In this document: positions 43,973 to 54,610 of the stretch, in pieces
How positions within the stretch are numbered: the first letter of the stretch is position 1
Layout of the letters: each line of letters starts with the position of its first letter
Assembly: GCA_011947345.1 (NCBI GenBank)
Contig: JAAVTG010000477.1
Span: 44,118-108,117, forward strand
DNA: 64,000 bases
Reading direction: 5' to 3'
From: Phytophthora quininea
Taxonomy: Eukaryota > Oomycota > Peronosporomycetes > Peronosporales > Peronosporaceae
Notes under the pieces: model-generated
What the model saw: only the letters and a program-made list of their open reading frames with translations
What the model was told of the DNA's origin: nothing
Database searches by the model: none
Program-made: the position numbers and the translations under genes

Positions 43973-45277
43973 GAGCTGCTATTGCCCATTCCACGGTGCA
44001 CACACGAAACTTTTGACTACAAGTTGGCATCGCTACGTCGAGGTCGTGAACGTCCGAAAACATAAACACTGTACAGTTGAGATTATGAAAACTCCCCTAC
44101 CGGTTTTGGGACGCGAAGTCTGCATCGCAAACTCGAGTCGAAAAACAGCCAAACGTGTCGTCGCGTTCTTTCGAGCTTTGCAGCGTTGGATCGAGATAGC
44201 TGTCTTTGCATTTCATGGCACAAACTGATCCAGGAACAATGAGTTGGGTCTTGGTTGCTTGTCTAAACGTTCTGATGGTCGAGCTCTGGTGTCCATTTTG
44301 ATCGCCATCACCGAGTTGTCCCCGTGGACCGCGGACGTTGGTTCATACAGCGTCGTCCGTCGTCTGCAGAGACATCTAACGGCTAGAAACAGGACCAAGA
44401 GCCAACGCATCGTTGAGTTCCAGACGAATGGCCCGCAGCTCCGCGCGCTTGGACAGTTCACGGGCCCCCAAACAGACAACCGGGAGGAGGATCGCTCCGC
44501 GGTGCAACGCGAGTCTGTGTTATCTGTCAGTCGCCGCGCCGCCTATCCAAACGAGATCACGACGGCCGACCGACAGAAAACCAGCAACTTCCGCACTCCA
44601 TGGCAGCGAGTTGATCTCGCACTGAACAACAAGCTGGTCTCCAGCGGAAACGGCAAGCGTTTGAGCGTCACGATGGAGCAATTCTGACACGGCCACGACC
44701 TCCCCGAATTTCTTAGGCGTCGTTGCAGACACCGAGGGTATCAACACTTGCGTAGGCACCCACCCTACCCGTGCAACGGTGCAGAGCTTCCGACGCACCA
44801 CAGCCCAGCAAGTTAATGGTCAACTTCATCTCTCTGGACGCGATGAAATTTGCCCCCATACGTAGATACCCACTCCGCTAACGCAGCAGCAATCAAGATA
44901 TGCCAATTCCTGCGTGCCCAGGTGCAGCTTCGTCATGCAGGAAGCACGTTTACCAACCCAAGAAGGACGGTGTGTTTCAGATCTTGACGCTGCGATTGTC
45001 GTGGTCGAACTGACACCGAACCAAGAGCAAACTTTGAGACCTGGACAAGAGGAATCGACGTCTCAAAGGCATGCTCCGCCTGGAGAACACGCTACAGACA
45101 GTGCAGACTTCGTCACCTCTCTCGATCCGAGTCCTGTCGCTGGCAGATAAGGGCGATCGATGGGGAAGCGTGGTCCTGCCAGAAACGCTGCTGATCGAGC
45201 CTTCGACACCACGGTCGTCGTCGTCCTTCACTTTCACAAACGTCACAGAGCTCGCAAGCTATCCCGGTCAGGTCGCC
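43973..45277. other. Intergenic, no gene recognised
   Basis: About 1.3 kb. A 147-codon open frame (44244-44687, +) shows no motif. The frame of the following START-FYVE gene stays open upstream to 45071 without conserved sequence. Confidence 0.45.
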
Positions 45278-46511
45278 ATGGCCAAGTTTAATGTGCATGA
45301 TGTGGCCTTGCCCGAGATCAAGCTGACCCCTGAACGCGAGGCCTCGCTGCTTGCTGAAGTTGAAGCGGTGGTGCAAAACACGCTTGAGCTGCGCGGTGCA
45401 TTCGCCGCTGGCGGCCGTCAGCTCGACACGTCGGCTTGGAAACTCGTGCGCACCAAGGACGATGTCCGCGCCTACCGGTCGCGTCGCGCGTTGCACGGTG
45501 TGGACCCGTCCGAGGCCCGCACTGATTCGTCGGACGCTCTGTCGTCGTCGTCGTCTTCCAGCTCCAGATCGACCATGAACAAGCTCACCAGCATTGCGTC
45601 GTCGTCTTCGTCCCACGACAGCGACCGGCTCCGCGCCAAGAAGACTGCTCGACCGCCTGCCGTGGTGATTTCAGGAACCGTCGACGGTACCGCCGAAGAC
45701 GCCGTGCTCGGTATGCTGGCCGACACGGAGCAGCACTCGATGATGCGGCAGTCATATCTGGGCACGGAGCTCGAGGACGCCCGGTTGCTGTTTGTTTTGG
45801 TGCGACCGAACCCCGAGAACCCCTACACTTTCACGGGTGTGAAATGGGGTCGCCAAACCTACGGTCGATTCAGTCAGGCCCGGGACTTCCTCTTCCTCGA
45901 GGCCACAGGTATCACCAAGGACGCTCGGGGCCAACCGGTCGCTTATGGACTGCGCCAGTCCGTCGACCTGTCGGATGTTCTGACGCTGCCCCGGTCCCAC
46001 GATGTTCTGCGTGGCAACTTGTCGGTGTGCCAGACGTTCGCCAACAGCGGCGTCCCTGTCGCCGGATCCCGTCACCACTCGGTGGAGATGTTCTCGCGAG
46101 CATTTCTGCAGCTGGACGGCGACGTGCCGGTCAACGTGGCGGCTTCGGCGTTCGCTGAGAAGCTCATGGCTCTTGTGGGCGTGATGGAGTGCGCCACCGC
46201 GTACAAGTTGACGTGGCTCATGAAGCAGGCGTCTCGGGGAGCTCGCCCCGGCACCAGCGTCCACGGATCGAGCAGCCACTGCGCCAATTGCACGCGCAGT
46301 CTCAACAAGCTCAGCAACCTGCTGCTTCAGCGCGGGGTTCGTGCCAAGTGTGCCGTCGCGGCTTCTGCGGCAAGTGCTCGGTGAGTAAGAAAATCTCGGT
46401 GGGCATCGGCAACGACGTGATCCAGAAGTCGATGCTCTTCTGTCTCGAGTGTTTGCTGGAGGCCAAGCAACTCCTGCACGTGGTGTGGCAATCGACCTAC
46501 AGAAGTGGTAG
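45278..46511 (+). CDS. START + FYVE-like zinc-finger protein, subgroup 2, two frame breaks
   Basis: First of three genes of a distinct subgroup. ATG 45278 (MAKFNVHDVALPEIKL). START region: LLAEVEAVVQNTLELRGAFA, VRTKDDVRAYRSRRALHG, a run of Ser encoded by TCG/TCC repeats, RPPAVVISGTVDGTAED, GMLADTEQHSMMRQSYLGTE, MECATAYKLTWLMKQA. The frame is lost in the finger at a G4 run (46334-46337); relatives have GG plus GG(A/C) coding RGGTCQVCRR. The finger continues one frame over (CGKCSVSKK...FCLEC). A second change near 46480-46492 restores VAIDLQKW and TAG at 46509-46511. Corrected length ~411 residues. Confidence 0.78.
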
Positions 46512-47504
46512 ACACTCTTGTTGTCGACCCCCAAAAGTAGTTAGACATCGAGAGAGTGTAGTCCGCGAATGTGACTACTGCATTTGACCTCGTGGACGCT
46601 CCGGAGAGCTCGCCAGTATATACTAGCCGTCCGTGAAGTTTGTTCCCCTAGGGCTCTCTGTAGATATGAATTTCGTAGCAATGGAAAACAAGATCTTCGT
46701 TTCACCAGACGGTGGTGGTGCCGTCATGAAAGAATTGCTGAAAGCATCTTCGATGTGGTGTCCATGAGAGAATGAACCGAACAGGAACTCTTGATCGGCT
46801 CTCAGACACATTGTTCTCAGCGAACTTGACTAAGTCTCGAGCATTCAACTCCACGAGGAGTCGTCTCCACGTGTTTATTTCCTAGGCGGAACAAGTTGCA
46901 ATAATCGCTGGCAAAAAGGTGGCAAGTGCTGGGAGATCGACGGTGAAAGGAGTCACGAGACGCTTGCCAGAGCACTTGGCCAAGCTTCGTCCGTTCTTTT
47001 AGGGTGATACTGACTTCGAGGTGCTGCTACAGCAGATGGTTGGCGTTCATCCAAACCTTACTTCGCCATTGGAGCGAAGTCACGCCGTAGACTAACGCTA
47101 CGATAAGCTGCTGGCGTCCCAAAGACGCCGCCAAAGCCACCTGTGAACTGCTAGCTCATGCGTTAAATACATGCTATGATACATGTACTTGTTACCTTGC
47201 CCTTGGCCGTGTTCACGCTCGACCGGTGGGCTCAAAACAGCTCAACGCAACCAGCGTCTCAAAGGCGAGCGCGGACAGTGCGAGCGTGTCAGGCTGCCAG
47301 TCAGCAGACAGCACAAGGCAGATCCTTGGGCAGCCGAGATAGGGTCGACCGATCTGCTGCGCCAAGAAGTGGTCGATGATGCCTCTGCAAGCAACTCTCG
47401 GCAGCACCACCACTCGCCCCCTTTCAGTCCTCGCTTTTCAGTGACTTGACCATTCGGCGAAAGCGTTCAGAGTGCACAAGTCTCCACCGACGCCATTTCC
47501 TGCC
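46512..47504. other. Intergenic, no gene recognised
   Basis: About 1 kb between tandem subgroup-2 genes. No motif, repeat or decayed paralogue recognised. Confidence 0.45.
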
Positions 47505-48746
47505 ATGCCAAAGTTTAACGTCCATGACGCGGTGGTGCCCGAGTTCCACCTCTCTCCGGAGCGGCAGGAAGCACTGATTGCCGAGGTGCACGCGGTGATT
47601 CAAAACACGCTGGAGTTGCGTGGCGCCTTTGCAGCGGGTGGCCGTCAACTCGACACCACAGCCTGGAAGCTCGTCAAGACCAAGGACGACGTCCGGGCCT
47701 ACCGGTCACGCCGCGCACTTCACGGTGTCGAGGTCACGGAATCCCACACCGACACTGCCGACATCATGTCCTCGTCGTCCTCCTCCAGCTCACAGCGGTC
47801 CACCATCAACAAAATTGCCAGCATCGTGTCGTCTAGTTCATCGGACAACGACCACCACCGCCACCACAAGAAGACTGCGCGGCCACCGGCCGTCGTGATC
47901 TCCGGTATCATCGACGGCACGGCTCAAGACGCTGCGTTGGGCATGCTGGCCGATACGGAGCAGCACGCTCTCATGCGGCAGTCCTACTTGGGCACGGAGC
48001 TGGAAGACGCTCGTCTTCTTGCCGTATTGGAGCGACCGACACCCGAACACCCGCTCAACTTCATCGGGTTGAAATGGGGCATGCAGCAGTACGGCCGCTT
48101 CAGCCAGGCACGTGATTTCCTGTTCCTCGAGGCCTCGGGGTTAACCACCGGTCCCCGTGGTGAGACCGTCGCGTACGGCGTCCGGCAGTCCGTAGATCTC
48201 GCGGACGTGTTGAAGCTCCCACGTCCGACGAATGCCATCCGTGGTAACATGTCTGGCTGCCAAACCTTCTCCGACACTCAAACCGGCGAGAAGCGCCGCA
48301 CCGTCGAGCTCTTCTCTCGAGCGTTCATTGAATTGGACGGCGACCTGCCAGTGAACGTCGCGGCGGCCGCATACGCCGAAGCTTTGATGGCTCTCGTGCT
48401 CTCGATGGAGTGCGCCAACGCCTACAAACTCACGTGGATGATGAAGCAAGCGACTCGCCAAGTGCGCCCTGGCTCGTCGAACGTGCTTGGACGCATGACG
48501 TCGTCCAGCCACTGTGCCACATGCACTAAAAGTCTCAACAAGTTCAGCACGTTGGTTCTGCAGCGTGGAGGAACGTGCCAAGTGTGTCGCCGAGTTCTAT
48601 GCGGGAAATGCTCCGTGAGCAAGAAGATCTCGGTCGGGCTGGGAGCCGACGTGATGCAGAAGTCCATGCTGTTTTGCCTCGAGTGCTTACTCGAAGCCAA
48701 GAAGATCCCCGCGCATGATGTAGCGGTGGACATGTTGCACTGGTAG
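47505..48746 (+). CDS. START + FYVE-like zinc-finger protein, subgroup 2 (intact)
   Basis: The only uninterrupted subgroup-2 gene: 413 residues from ATG 47505 (MPKFNVHDAVVPEFHL); 11 further in-frame residues upstream are not conserved. Elements: LIAEVHAVIQNTLELRGAFA, WKLVKTKDDVRAYRSRRALH, poly-Ser linker (SSSSSSSSQRST), a His-rich stretch (DNDHHRHHKK), RPPAVVISGIIDGTAQD, GRFSQARDFLFLEASGL, ECANAYKLTWMMKQA. Finger at ~336-395: CATCTKS...CQVCRRVLCGKCSVSKK...FCLEC. Compared with subgroup 1 it has GMLADTE in START and ends in DMLHW. Confidence 0.86.
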   Translation: MPKFNVHDAVVPEFHLSPERQEALIAEVHAVIQNTLELRGAFAAGGRQLDTTAWKLVKTKDDVRAYRSRRALHGVEVTESHTDTADIMSSSSSSSSQRSTINKIASIVSSSSSDNDHHRHHKKTARPPAVVISGIIDGTAQDAALGMLADTEQHALMRQSYLGTELEDARLLAVLERPTPEHPLNFIGLKWGMQQYGRFSQARDFLFLEASGLTTGPRGETVAYGVRQSVDLADVLKLPRPTNAIRGNMSGCQTFSDTQTGEKRRTVELFSRAFIELDGDLPVNVAAAAYAEALMALVLSMECANAYKLTWMMKQATRQVRPGSSNVLGRMTSSSHCATCTKSLNKFSTLVLQRGGTCQVCRRVLCGKCSVSKKISVGLGADVMQKSMLFCLECLLEAKKIPAHDVAVDMLHW

Positions 48747-50303
48747 TCGAGACTTGAACGTTAGTTAGTGCGACGAGATACGTAACCCTTGAATCCGAAG
48801 CACACACGTATGAATATTCCACACGTACTACATAGGACGCTACAATTTTCCAGAACCATGGGGATAACGAGCTCAAGGATTTCCGTGGCTTTTGTTCTTG
48901 AGCTTTGCGGTTGGGAAGCTCTTCATGCTTGATGTGGCTACCGTACTCGACTTGATCCTTCGTGAATAAGCGCTCCGACTGTTTGGTCAAGGAAGTTGAC
49001 GACGTAGAAGTCATTGCGTTCTTCTCGTAACACAGAGTCACACACGCAAGCGGACAATTCGGCAAGAAACAAGACAAACGGGTAGAGGTCGTAACTCTAC
49101 AAGTAATCCCCACTGACAGGCTCAAATCCTGGCGTCAAGCTCCAGCCACCAGCCGGAGCTGCTGCAGCATCAACGGCGATAACAGAGCGCTTCCTCTTCA
49201 ATTCACCGAGCTTGTACTTGTGGTCATTGTCGAATTCACCCAGCAGCAGCTCAATGATGTTCACATTGCCGGTGGAGTTGAGCGCGATCTGCTACTGCAG
49301 GACCATGGGCTGGACACAATCGCCATTAAGCCAGTCGACACGACTGCAACGTGGCCTATCCATCAGCAGCGACTTCTTTCGCACGTGACCTCCACGCGCC
49401 TGATGTCTTCTTCGTCTCGGAAGCGCAGCAGCTCTTCAACAGCGAAGGACTGCCACGAAAGACCGTGCGGAGCGAGTTCGTACGCTCATTCGAGCTAGGG
49501 GCGGCAACACCAACGTGGTCAAAGGGTGATCGAGTCTAAAACGTTTGCAAAGCCCAACGGTGCACGCTGAGCACATACCACACAGGGCAAACGAGTCCAA
49601 ATTCAAATCGCTGGCGACGCAAGTGCGTTGGGGTGAGCGTGACACCGTCGAGGACGAGAACACTTGGCTCCCGCGACTTTCAGCATCACCGAAACACAAA
49701 CGCCAAACGCATTAGGAACCGGGCAGTTCAGCTCGCTGTCGAAGTCGGTGATCGAAAGCAATCCAATCTTACGGTCGAGGATGGCTCAATCTCGCCCGTC
49801 GCAGCCATCCACCGGGTCGGTGGACAGCCCCGTCGGCGAGATATGAGCGCTCGATGTGGCGGGAAGGCTTTTCTCCTCGGTTTGCGCCTCGTTGCTTCTG
49901 TTTTGCGACTCGACGGAACGAAGCTCCACGGTCTCTGGCACTCTCACCACGCGCACTCAACGTGCTGCGGAGATTTGGTCGCCATGTCAATCGCTTCCCA
50001 ACCGCGTCCAGCATGCATTTCCCGCGTGGTCGAGGCATTTTTGCAGCTCCAGGTGTCCCATCAGCGACGTCCCGACACCGCGAGAGGCAGGTACGATGCG
50101 GCTTCTTTGAGCGGCAGCAGCGATCAGAGATCTATCAAGTCATTGCCCACAACGTGCCAGCGCCTTTCAGTTCGAGGTCGCACTCTTCGAAAGTCCGCAA
50201 GCCTGCACCACGACTCGAACGCTCGTCCAGCCAGCGTGTCGAGCGTAAATCGGGCGTTGTCACCTCGACCTCATTCACCGAAAGAGCCCAAAGTACTCAA
50301 GAC
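48747..50303. other. Intergenic, no gene recognised
   Basis: About 1.55 kb. Open frames at 49220-49498, 49633-50352 and others lack motifs. The downstream gene's frame is open back to 49854 but conserved sequence starts only at 50304. Confidence 0.45.
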
Positions 50304-51544
50304 ATGGCGAAGCTCAAATTGCCGGAAGGTGCTTTGCCCGACCTCCAGCTGACGGCGGAGCGTCAAGCTGCTTTGATTGCCGAGGTGGACGCCGTGGTGC
50401 AGCACACATTGGAACTGCGTAGTGCGTTCGCAGCCGGCGGTCGCCAACTGGACAAGGAGGCCTGGAAGCACGTCAAGACCAAGGACGATGTCCGGGCGTA
50501 CCGTTCGCGTCGCGCGTTGCATGGCGTAGCAGCCCACGACTCGACCGACGTCTTGTCATCGTCGTCGTCGTCCAACTCGAACTCGCACAGGTCGACGATC
50601 GACAAGATCACCAGCATCGCGTCCTCCACATCATCCGGCGACAGTGACCACTACAAGCTCAAGAAGACGACGAGACCGCCGGCCGTCGTGCTTTCCGGAA
50701 TTATCGACGGCACGGCCGAAGACGCGGCCCTAGGAATGCTGGCCGACACGGAGATGCACGCGGTGATGCGGAACTCGTACCTTGGCACGGAGCTCGAGGA
50801 CTCTCGACTGCTGTTCGTGCTGGTCCGCCCGACGCCCGAGAACCCTCTTAACTTTGTCGGTCTCAAGTGGGGTTGCAGTCATCCGGCCGATTCAGCCAGG
50901 CCCGGGACTTCCTCTTCGTCGAGGCCTCGGGGCTCACCAAGGACCCTCGCGGTCAGACCGTTGCGTACGGCGTCCGGCAGTCTGTCGATCTGTCCGACAT
51001 CATGAAGCTGCCGCGTCCGTCGCACATCATTCGAGGACACATGTCTGGTTGCCAGACTTTTGCCAACACGGGTCTACCTCCGACGGATGCTCGCCACCGC
51101 TCGGTCGAGTTGTTCTCCCGTGCGTTCCTGGAGCTGGACGGCGACGTGCCGGTCAACGTGGCTGCGACGGCATACGCAGAAAACCTCATGGCACTGGTCA
51201 ATGCTATCGAGTGCGCCAACGCCTACAAGCTCACGTGGTTGATGAAACAGGCCTCTCGTCAGGCTCACCCGGGGACAACCAACGCCCTTCGCATGGGTGG
51301 AGCGAGCCACTGCGCCAACTGCACCCGAAGCTTGAACAAACTCGGCAACTTGCTCCTGCAGCGCGGCGGCACTTGTCAAGTGTGTCGTCACGTACTGTGC
51401 GGAAAGTGCTCGGTCAACAAGAAGATCTCGGTGGGTATCGGCGCCGAAGTGATGCAAAAGTCGATGCTCTTCTGCCTGCAGTGCCTGCTGGAAGCCAAGC
51501 AGTTGTCGGCACGCGATGTCGCCGTCGATATGCTCAACTGGTAG
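50304..51544 (+). CDS. START + FYVE-like zinc-finger protein, subgroup 2, one frame break
   Basis: ATG 50304 (MAKLKLPEGALPDLQL). START region: LIAEVDAVVQHTLELRSAFA, HVKTKDDVRAYRSRRALHG, Ser/Asn-rich linker, RPPAVVLSGIIDG, ENPLNFVGLKWG. The frame is lost at a G4 run (50869-50872) and continues one frame over with GRFSQARDFLFVEASGL, ECANAYKLTWLMKQASR and the finger CANCTRS...CQVCRHVLCGKCSVNKK...FCLQC, ending DMLNW. One added G restores a 413-residue protein, exactly the length of the intact neighbour at 47505. This makes an assembly error, or a very recent mutation, likely. Confidence 0.82.
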
Positions 51545-51672
51545 GACACATGTAGTTATCGGTTCAATAAATGCGTATATACGTATATACTACTACGTGA
51601 AGGCCCTCCCATGAAGCGCGACAGCGTGCGGTGGTCGTATATGCTGCGAAACCACTTGAAATTGGATTCGAG

Positions 51673-53802
51673 ATGGTCGAAACGGACGAGTCGGGCATGA
51701 CGAATGTGGTGGCTCCGACGGGTCCTTCCCCCAATGCTGCCAACCTGCTCTTCTTTCCGAGAGCGGCGGCTACTGCCGTCAGTGGCGACGAAGACCGAAC
51801 TGCTTCAAGAGATCAGCCGCGAAAACAAGCCAACCAACGACCAAGTCGTGCCCCACTAATCGAGAAAGACGTCGTATCGGAGAACTACCGGGAGCTGCGG
51901 TCGCTGAGGTTACTATCGAGTAGCTCTCCTGCTACAAAACACGTGCGGCCTGCGGAAATCACGCGCGGACAGGCAGCACTGGGGATCTTCCTTCTCTACG
52001 TGGCATTTGCCATCACCTCTGCGCCGTTATTCGACGGGTCCATCGACGCTGAAAAAGCGACGGACCAACTCGGCGCTATCATCAAGAAAAATGCCTCGTA
52101 CGCGCCGGCTTACTTCATGGGTGCAGGCTTCTTCAACGCTTATAGCAAAGCGATGAACAGCAACGTCACTGCCGTCTCCTGGTACCCGCAGAAAGAGTAC
52201 AAGCCCACAGGTTTCCTCAACTTCACCTTTCTGGACCAGTCGACCTTTTCCAATGGAGCGTGCGCCATTCTCGACGCCAACGGACCCGAGTGCATTATCA
52301 TGACGGGACATCAAGGCGGTGTAAGCGCTTACGGACTGTGTCGCAATGGCTCGGAGTTTGTCAGTGTTCAATATGTCCAAGTTCTGGTAACCCCGGCAGA
52401 TATCGGCGGTCTCGTGGCGTCCGGCACGTGGGTGGAAAATGGTCGCGAAAGCGTCTTCGTGGGGCTCAAGAAGCCACCGACGTGTGAGAGCGGCAACAAA
52501 CTGCAGATCTTCCCCAACGTCAACGACATTCGGGCCATGTCGGGAGCGTTTGTACCTGCAGCGAAAGGACCCACAACGCAGTGGTTTGATCTCATGAACT
52601 TGCCGACTACGGTCCGTCAGCGCATGTTCTACCTTGTCGCGAAAACTGGTACGGGTCAAGGTCTTACCATTCCGTCCAAGAAGCGACAGAGCTTCGACAG
52701 TGTCATCGCGTCCAACATTTTCGGAGCTACATTGGCAGATAAACTTGAAATCGTGACGCCTTACAAAGGTAGCAAGTCTCTTAACGTGATGCTGTACCGT
52801 ATCGCCGGGTCGACTATTTTCCTACCGAGATTGCAGTTCACTTTCGCGGTGGCAGCTCAAGCTTTGGGGCTCCTCGCTTTCATGCTGTTGGTGACCGTGA
52901 ACAATGGAGCTTTGAACACGTATCACCTTGTTCAGCAGCTACTTCGACTACCAACGTTCTGCATCATTGCGATTCAATTACTTTACGTGCTGTACTACCA
53001 GATTTTCGACATCATGTACCTGTGTGGACACAGCAACAGCGAACTGAAGGTCATCTACGACAAGAAGATCGTTTATGTGGCGGGTGTGAGCTACATCTTG
53101 CTGCATCAATTGGATGTTCGATCCGCTGTTACGTTATGGCCGAAGATGGCGAATAATGACGCGTACTACTTCTCTCGCATGACGTGGATGATCGGATCCA
53201 TGTCGGTCTTCATGTGGAGCCTCACGAACACGAACAACAACCACTATACGGTGATTTCATCGCCATCTTGTCCATTGAGTGCAGCCGAGTGCAACGTCCC
53301 AAAACGCTTTCTGATGCAGCACTATATCGCTTTGGTGATCTTCTTGACGCACCCGATCGCTTATGGTCTCATCCAGATCGTTCAATACCATCGATATCGC
53401 CAAGAGTATGAACTAGTGGACAAGAGAGGGCCCGACCGACTCAATTCGTTCGAAGGTTACGGTTGTGGTGGGCCGCTAAGCGACTACTACTACTACAACA
53501 CGCTGGTTTCCAAGCGAAGAGAGGACGACTCGACGCAGTTTCTCACGTGCTCGAAGGCTGTACGGGACGAAGGCTTCGTGATGCTTGGCGGCTGCAATGT
53601 GCTTATTCGTGCCAAGGACTTGTACCTGATCATGGGGGTCAAGTTGTTCACGGAGAAAATGGCGAGCACCATCAACTTGTCGATCGTAGTGGCTCATATC
53701 GAAGCTGGCCAGCTTCTTCCAATGCGACGAGTGAGCTACAAGAGTTTGTACTTTGTGGCCAAGCGCTGGAATGGACGCATTTCGTATCCCGATATCGGCT
53801 AG
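51673..53802 (+). CDS. Multi-span membrane protein (copy 2, intact)
   Basis: 709 residues from ATG 51673; an in-frame start at 51631 would add 14. Predicted layout: polar N-terminus (1-100), span at ~101-120 (AALGIFLLYVAFAITSAPLF), a large loop (~121-385) with Cys residues and several N-x-S/T sites, then spans near 387-410, 429-450, 466-482, 503-518 and 551-572, and a C-terminal tail with FEGYGCGGPLSDYYYYNTL and LIRAKDLYLIMG. I do not recognise the family. From about codon 119 to 500 it is nearly identical to copy 1 (40067-41205), whereas both flanks differ clearly. It begins 128 bp after a START-FYVE gene on the same strand. Confidence 0.8.
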   Translation: MVETDESGMTNVVAPTGPSPNAANLLFFPRAAATAVSGDEDRTASRDQPRKQANQRPSRAPLIEKDVVSENYRELRSLRLLSSSSPATKHVRPAEITRGQAALGIFLLYVAFAITSAPLFDGSIDAEKATDQLGAIIKKNASYAPAYFMGAGFFNAYSKAMNSNVTAVSWYPQKEYKPTGFLNFTFLDQSTFSNGACAILDANGPECIIMTGHQGGVSAYGLCRNGSEFVSVQYVQVLVTPADIGGLVASGTWVENGRESVFVGLKKPPTCESGNKLQIFPNVNDIRAMSGAFVPAAKGPTTQWFDLMNLPTTVRQRMFYLVAKTGTGQGLTIPSKKRQSFDSVIASNIFGATLADKLEIVTPYKGSKSLNVMLYRIAGSTIFLPRLQFTFAVAAQALGLLAFMLLVTVNNGALNTYHLVQQLLRLPTFCIIAIQLLYVLYYQIFDIMYLCGHSNSELKVIYDKKIVYVAGVSYILLHQLDVRSAVTLWPKMANNDAYYFSRMTWMIGSMSVFMWSLTNTNNNHYTVISSPSCPLSAAECNVPKRFLMQHYIALVIFLTHPIAYGLIQIVQYHRYRQEYELVDKRGPDRLNSFEGYGCGGPLSDYYYYNTLVSKRREDDSTQFLTCSKAVRDEGFVMLGGCNVLIRAKDLYLIMGVKLFTEKMASTINLSIVVAHIEAGQLLPMRRVSYKSLYFVAKRWNGRISYPDIG

Positions 53803-54219
53803 CTTTGATAGACTCCGAGGTAGTAACAATGAACAAAATAGTTTCTGAGGACTTGGAGCTTGCTCATCAAGAGATCGCGTTCCGATCGTGATATGCATTG
53901 GCCATGCGCATTGAAAACTGGAAACGTACTTTGGTGTGCTCACTGGTAAGTCTGAGACAAAGGTTTTGCACGAGAAAGATATTACTGTTCACTTTGAGAT
54001 TCTCCAGCTCGCTTCACCACTCGGAAAATCATTCGTGCTAGCTGTGGAGCGTGAATGGGAATTCTGCAGCCATGGTTGTTAGTGCTACGAAGCAGATTGG
54101 GGAATGTGCAGGTTGCTTAACAGTACAAGGTAGGAGAATGGAAAGTAATGGCATCTACTATTGTCCGCATCTTGTGGCTGCACGTCTTCATCTTCAAAGA
54201 CCTGCGCAGAATGGGCTCG

Positions 54220-54598
54220 CTACACAGTAATTTTGATGCTAGTCATGGATTCCGGAGACCGCGGTTCGAACAAGATAGCTCGCGTGTCGGGATCGTGCTG
54301 CACGTAACCATGCACTAGACGCCGTGGTGCGTTGGGTTTCCTCAAAAGTTCGTGATCCGATGAGCGATAAAACAAGTTTTGGTTACAGTAAGAGCGACGC
54401 ACACCAACAAAATCTGCAAACGTTTGTTCCGATGCATAGTACTCGTCGTGTTAGCAACTCCAGTTGAAGGATGACCTCAGGCGCTTTCCAATCTGAAAGT
54501 GCAAACCAGTTTCCCTCTAAGGTTAGCGGGACTTTGGCAGTGATGGCTTCTCCAGTACGTCTTGTCGCTTCAACTGGAAGGTAAAAAGCTGTCCTCAC
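54220..54598 (-). pseudogene. Unrecognised coding-like fragment (left copy)
   Basis: Minus-strand frames read RTAFYLPVEATRRTGEAITA then, after a frame change near 54400-54420, DFVGVRRSYCNQNLFYRSSD and end SPESMTSIKITV with a stop at 54220. The same sequence is present in the right arm (62621-63002). It looks like the 3' part of a gene divergent from the LRR-like gene. No family recognised; the frame change is shared by both copies. Confidence 0.35.
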
Positions 54599-54610
54599 TT
54601 CAAATTTTAC

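Noticed and set aside
44244..44687. Possible small gene of 147 codons
   Set aside because: No motif or paralogue; ordinary chance frame in a 1.3 kb gap.
45530..45560. TCG/TCC microsatellite as an independent repeat
   Set aside because: It is part of the coding poly-Ser linker shared by the three subgroup-2 genes.
49112..49130. tRNA T-arm-like CAGGCTCAAATCCTG
   Set aside because: No acceptor stem, anticodon arm or D-arm could be folded around it.
49633..50352. 239-codon open frame upstream of the START-FYVE gene
   Set aside because: No recognisable motif, overlaps the real gene's 5' end and shows no counterpart upstream of the paralogues.
52027..52659. Antisense open frame conserved in both membrane-protein copies (also 40577-41230 on +)
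   Set aside because: Its conservation is explained by the near-identical conversion tract; differences are synonymous in the membrane protein but not in the antisense frame.
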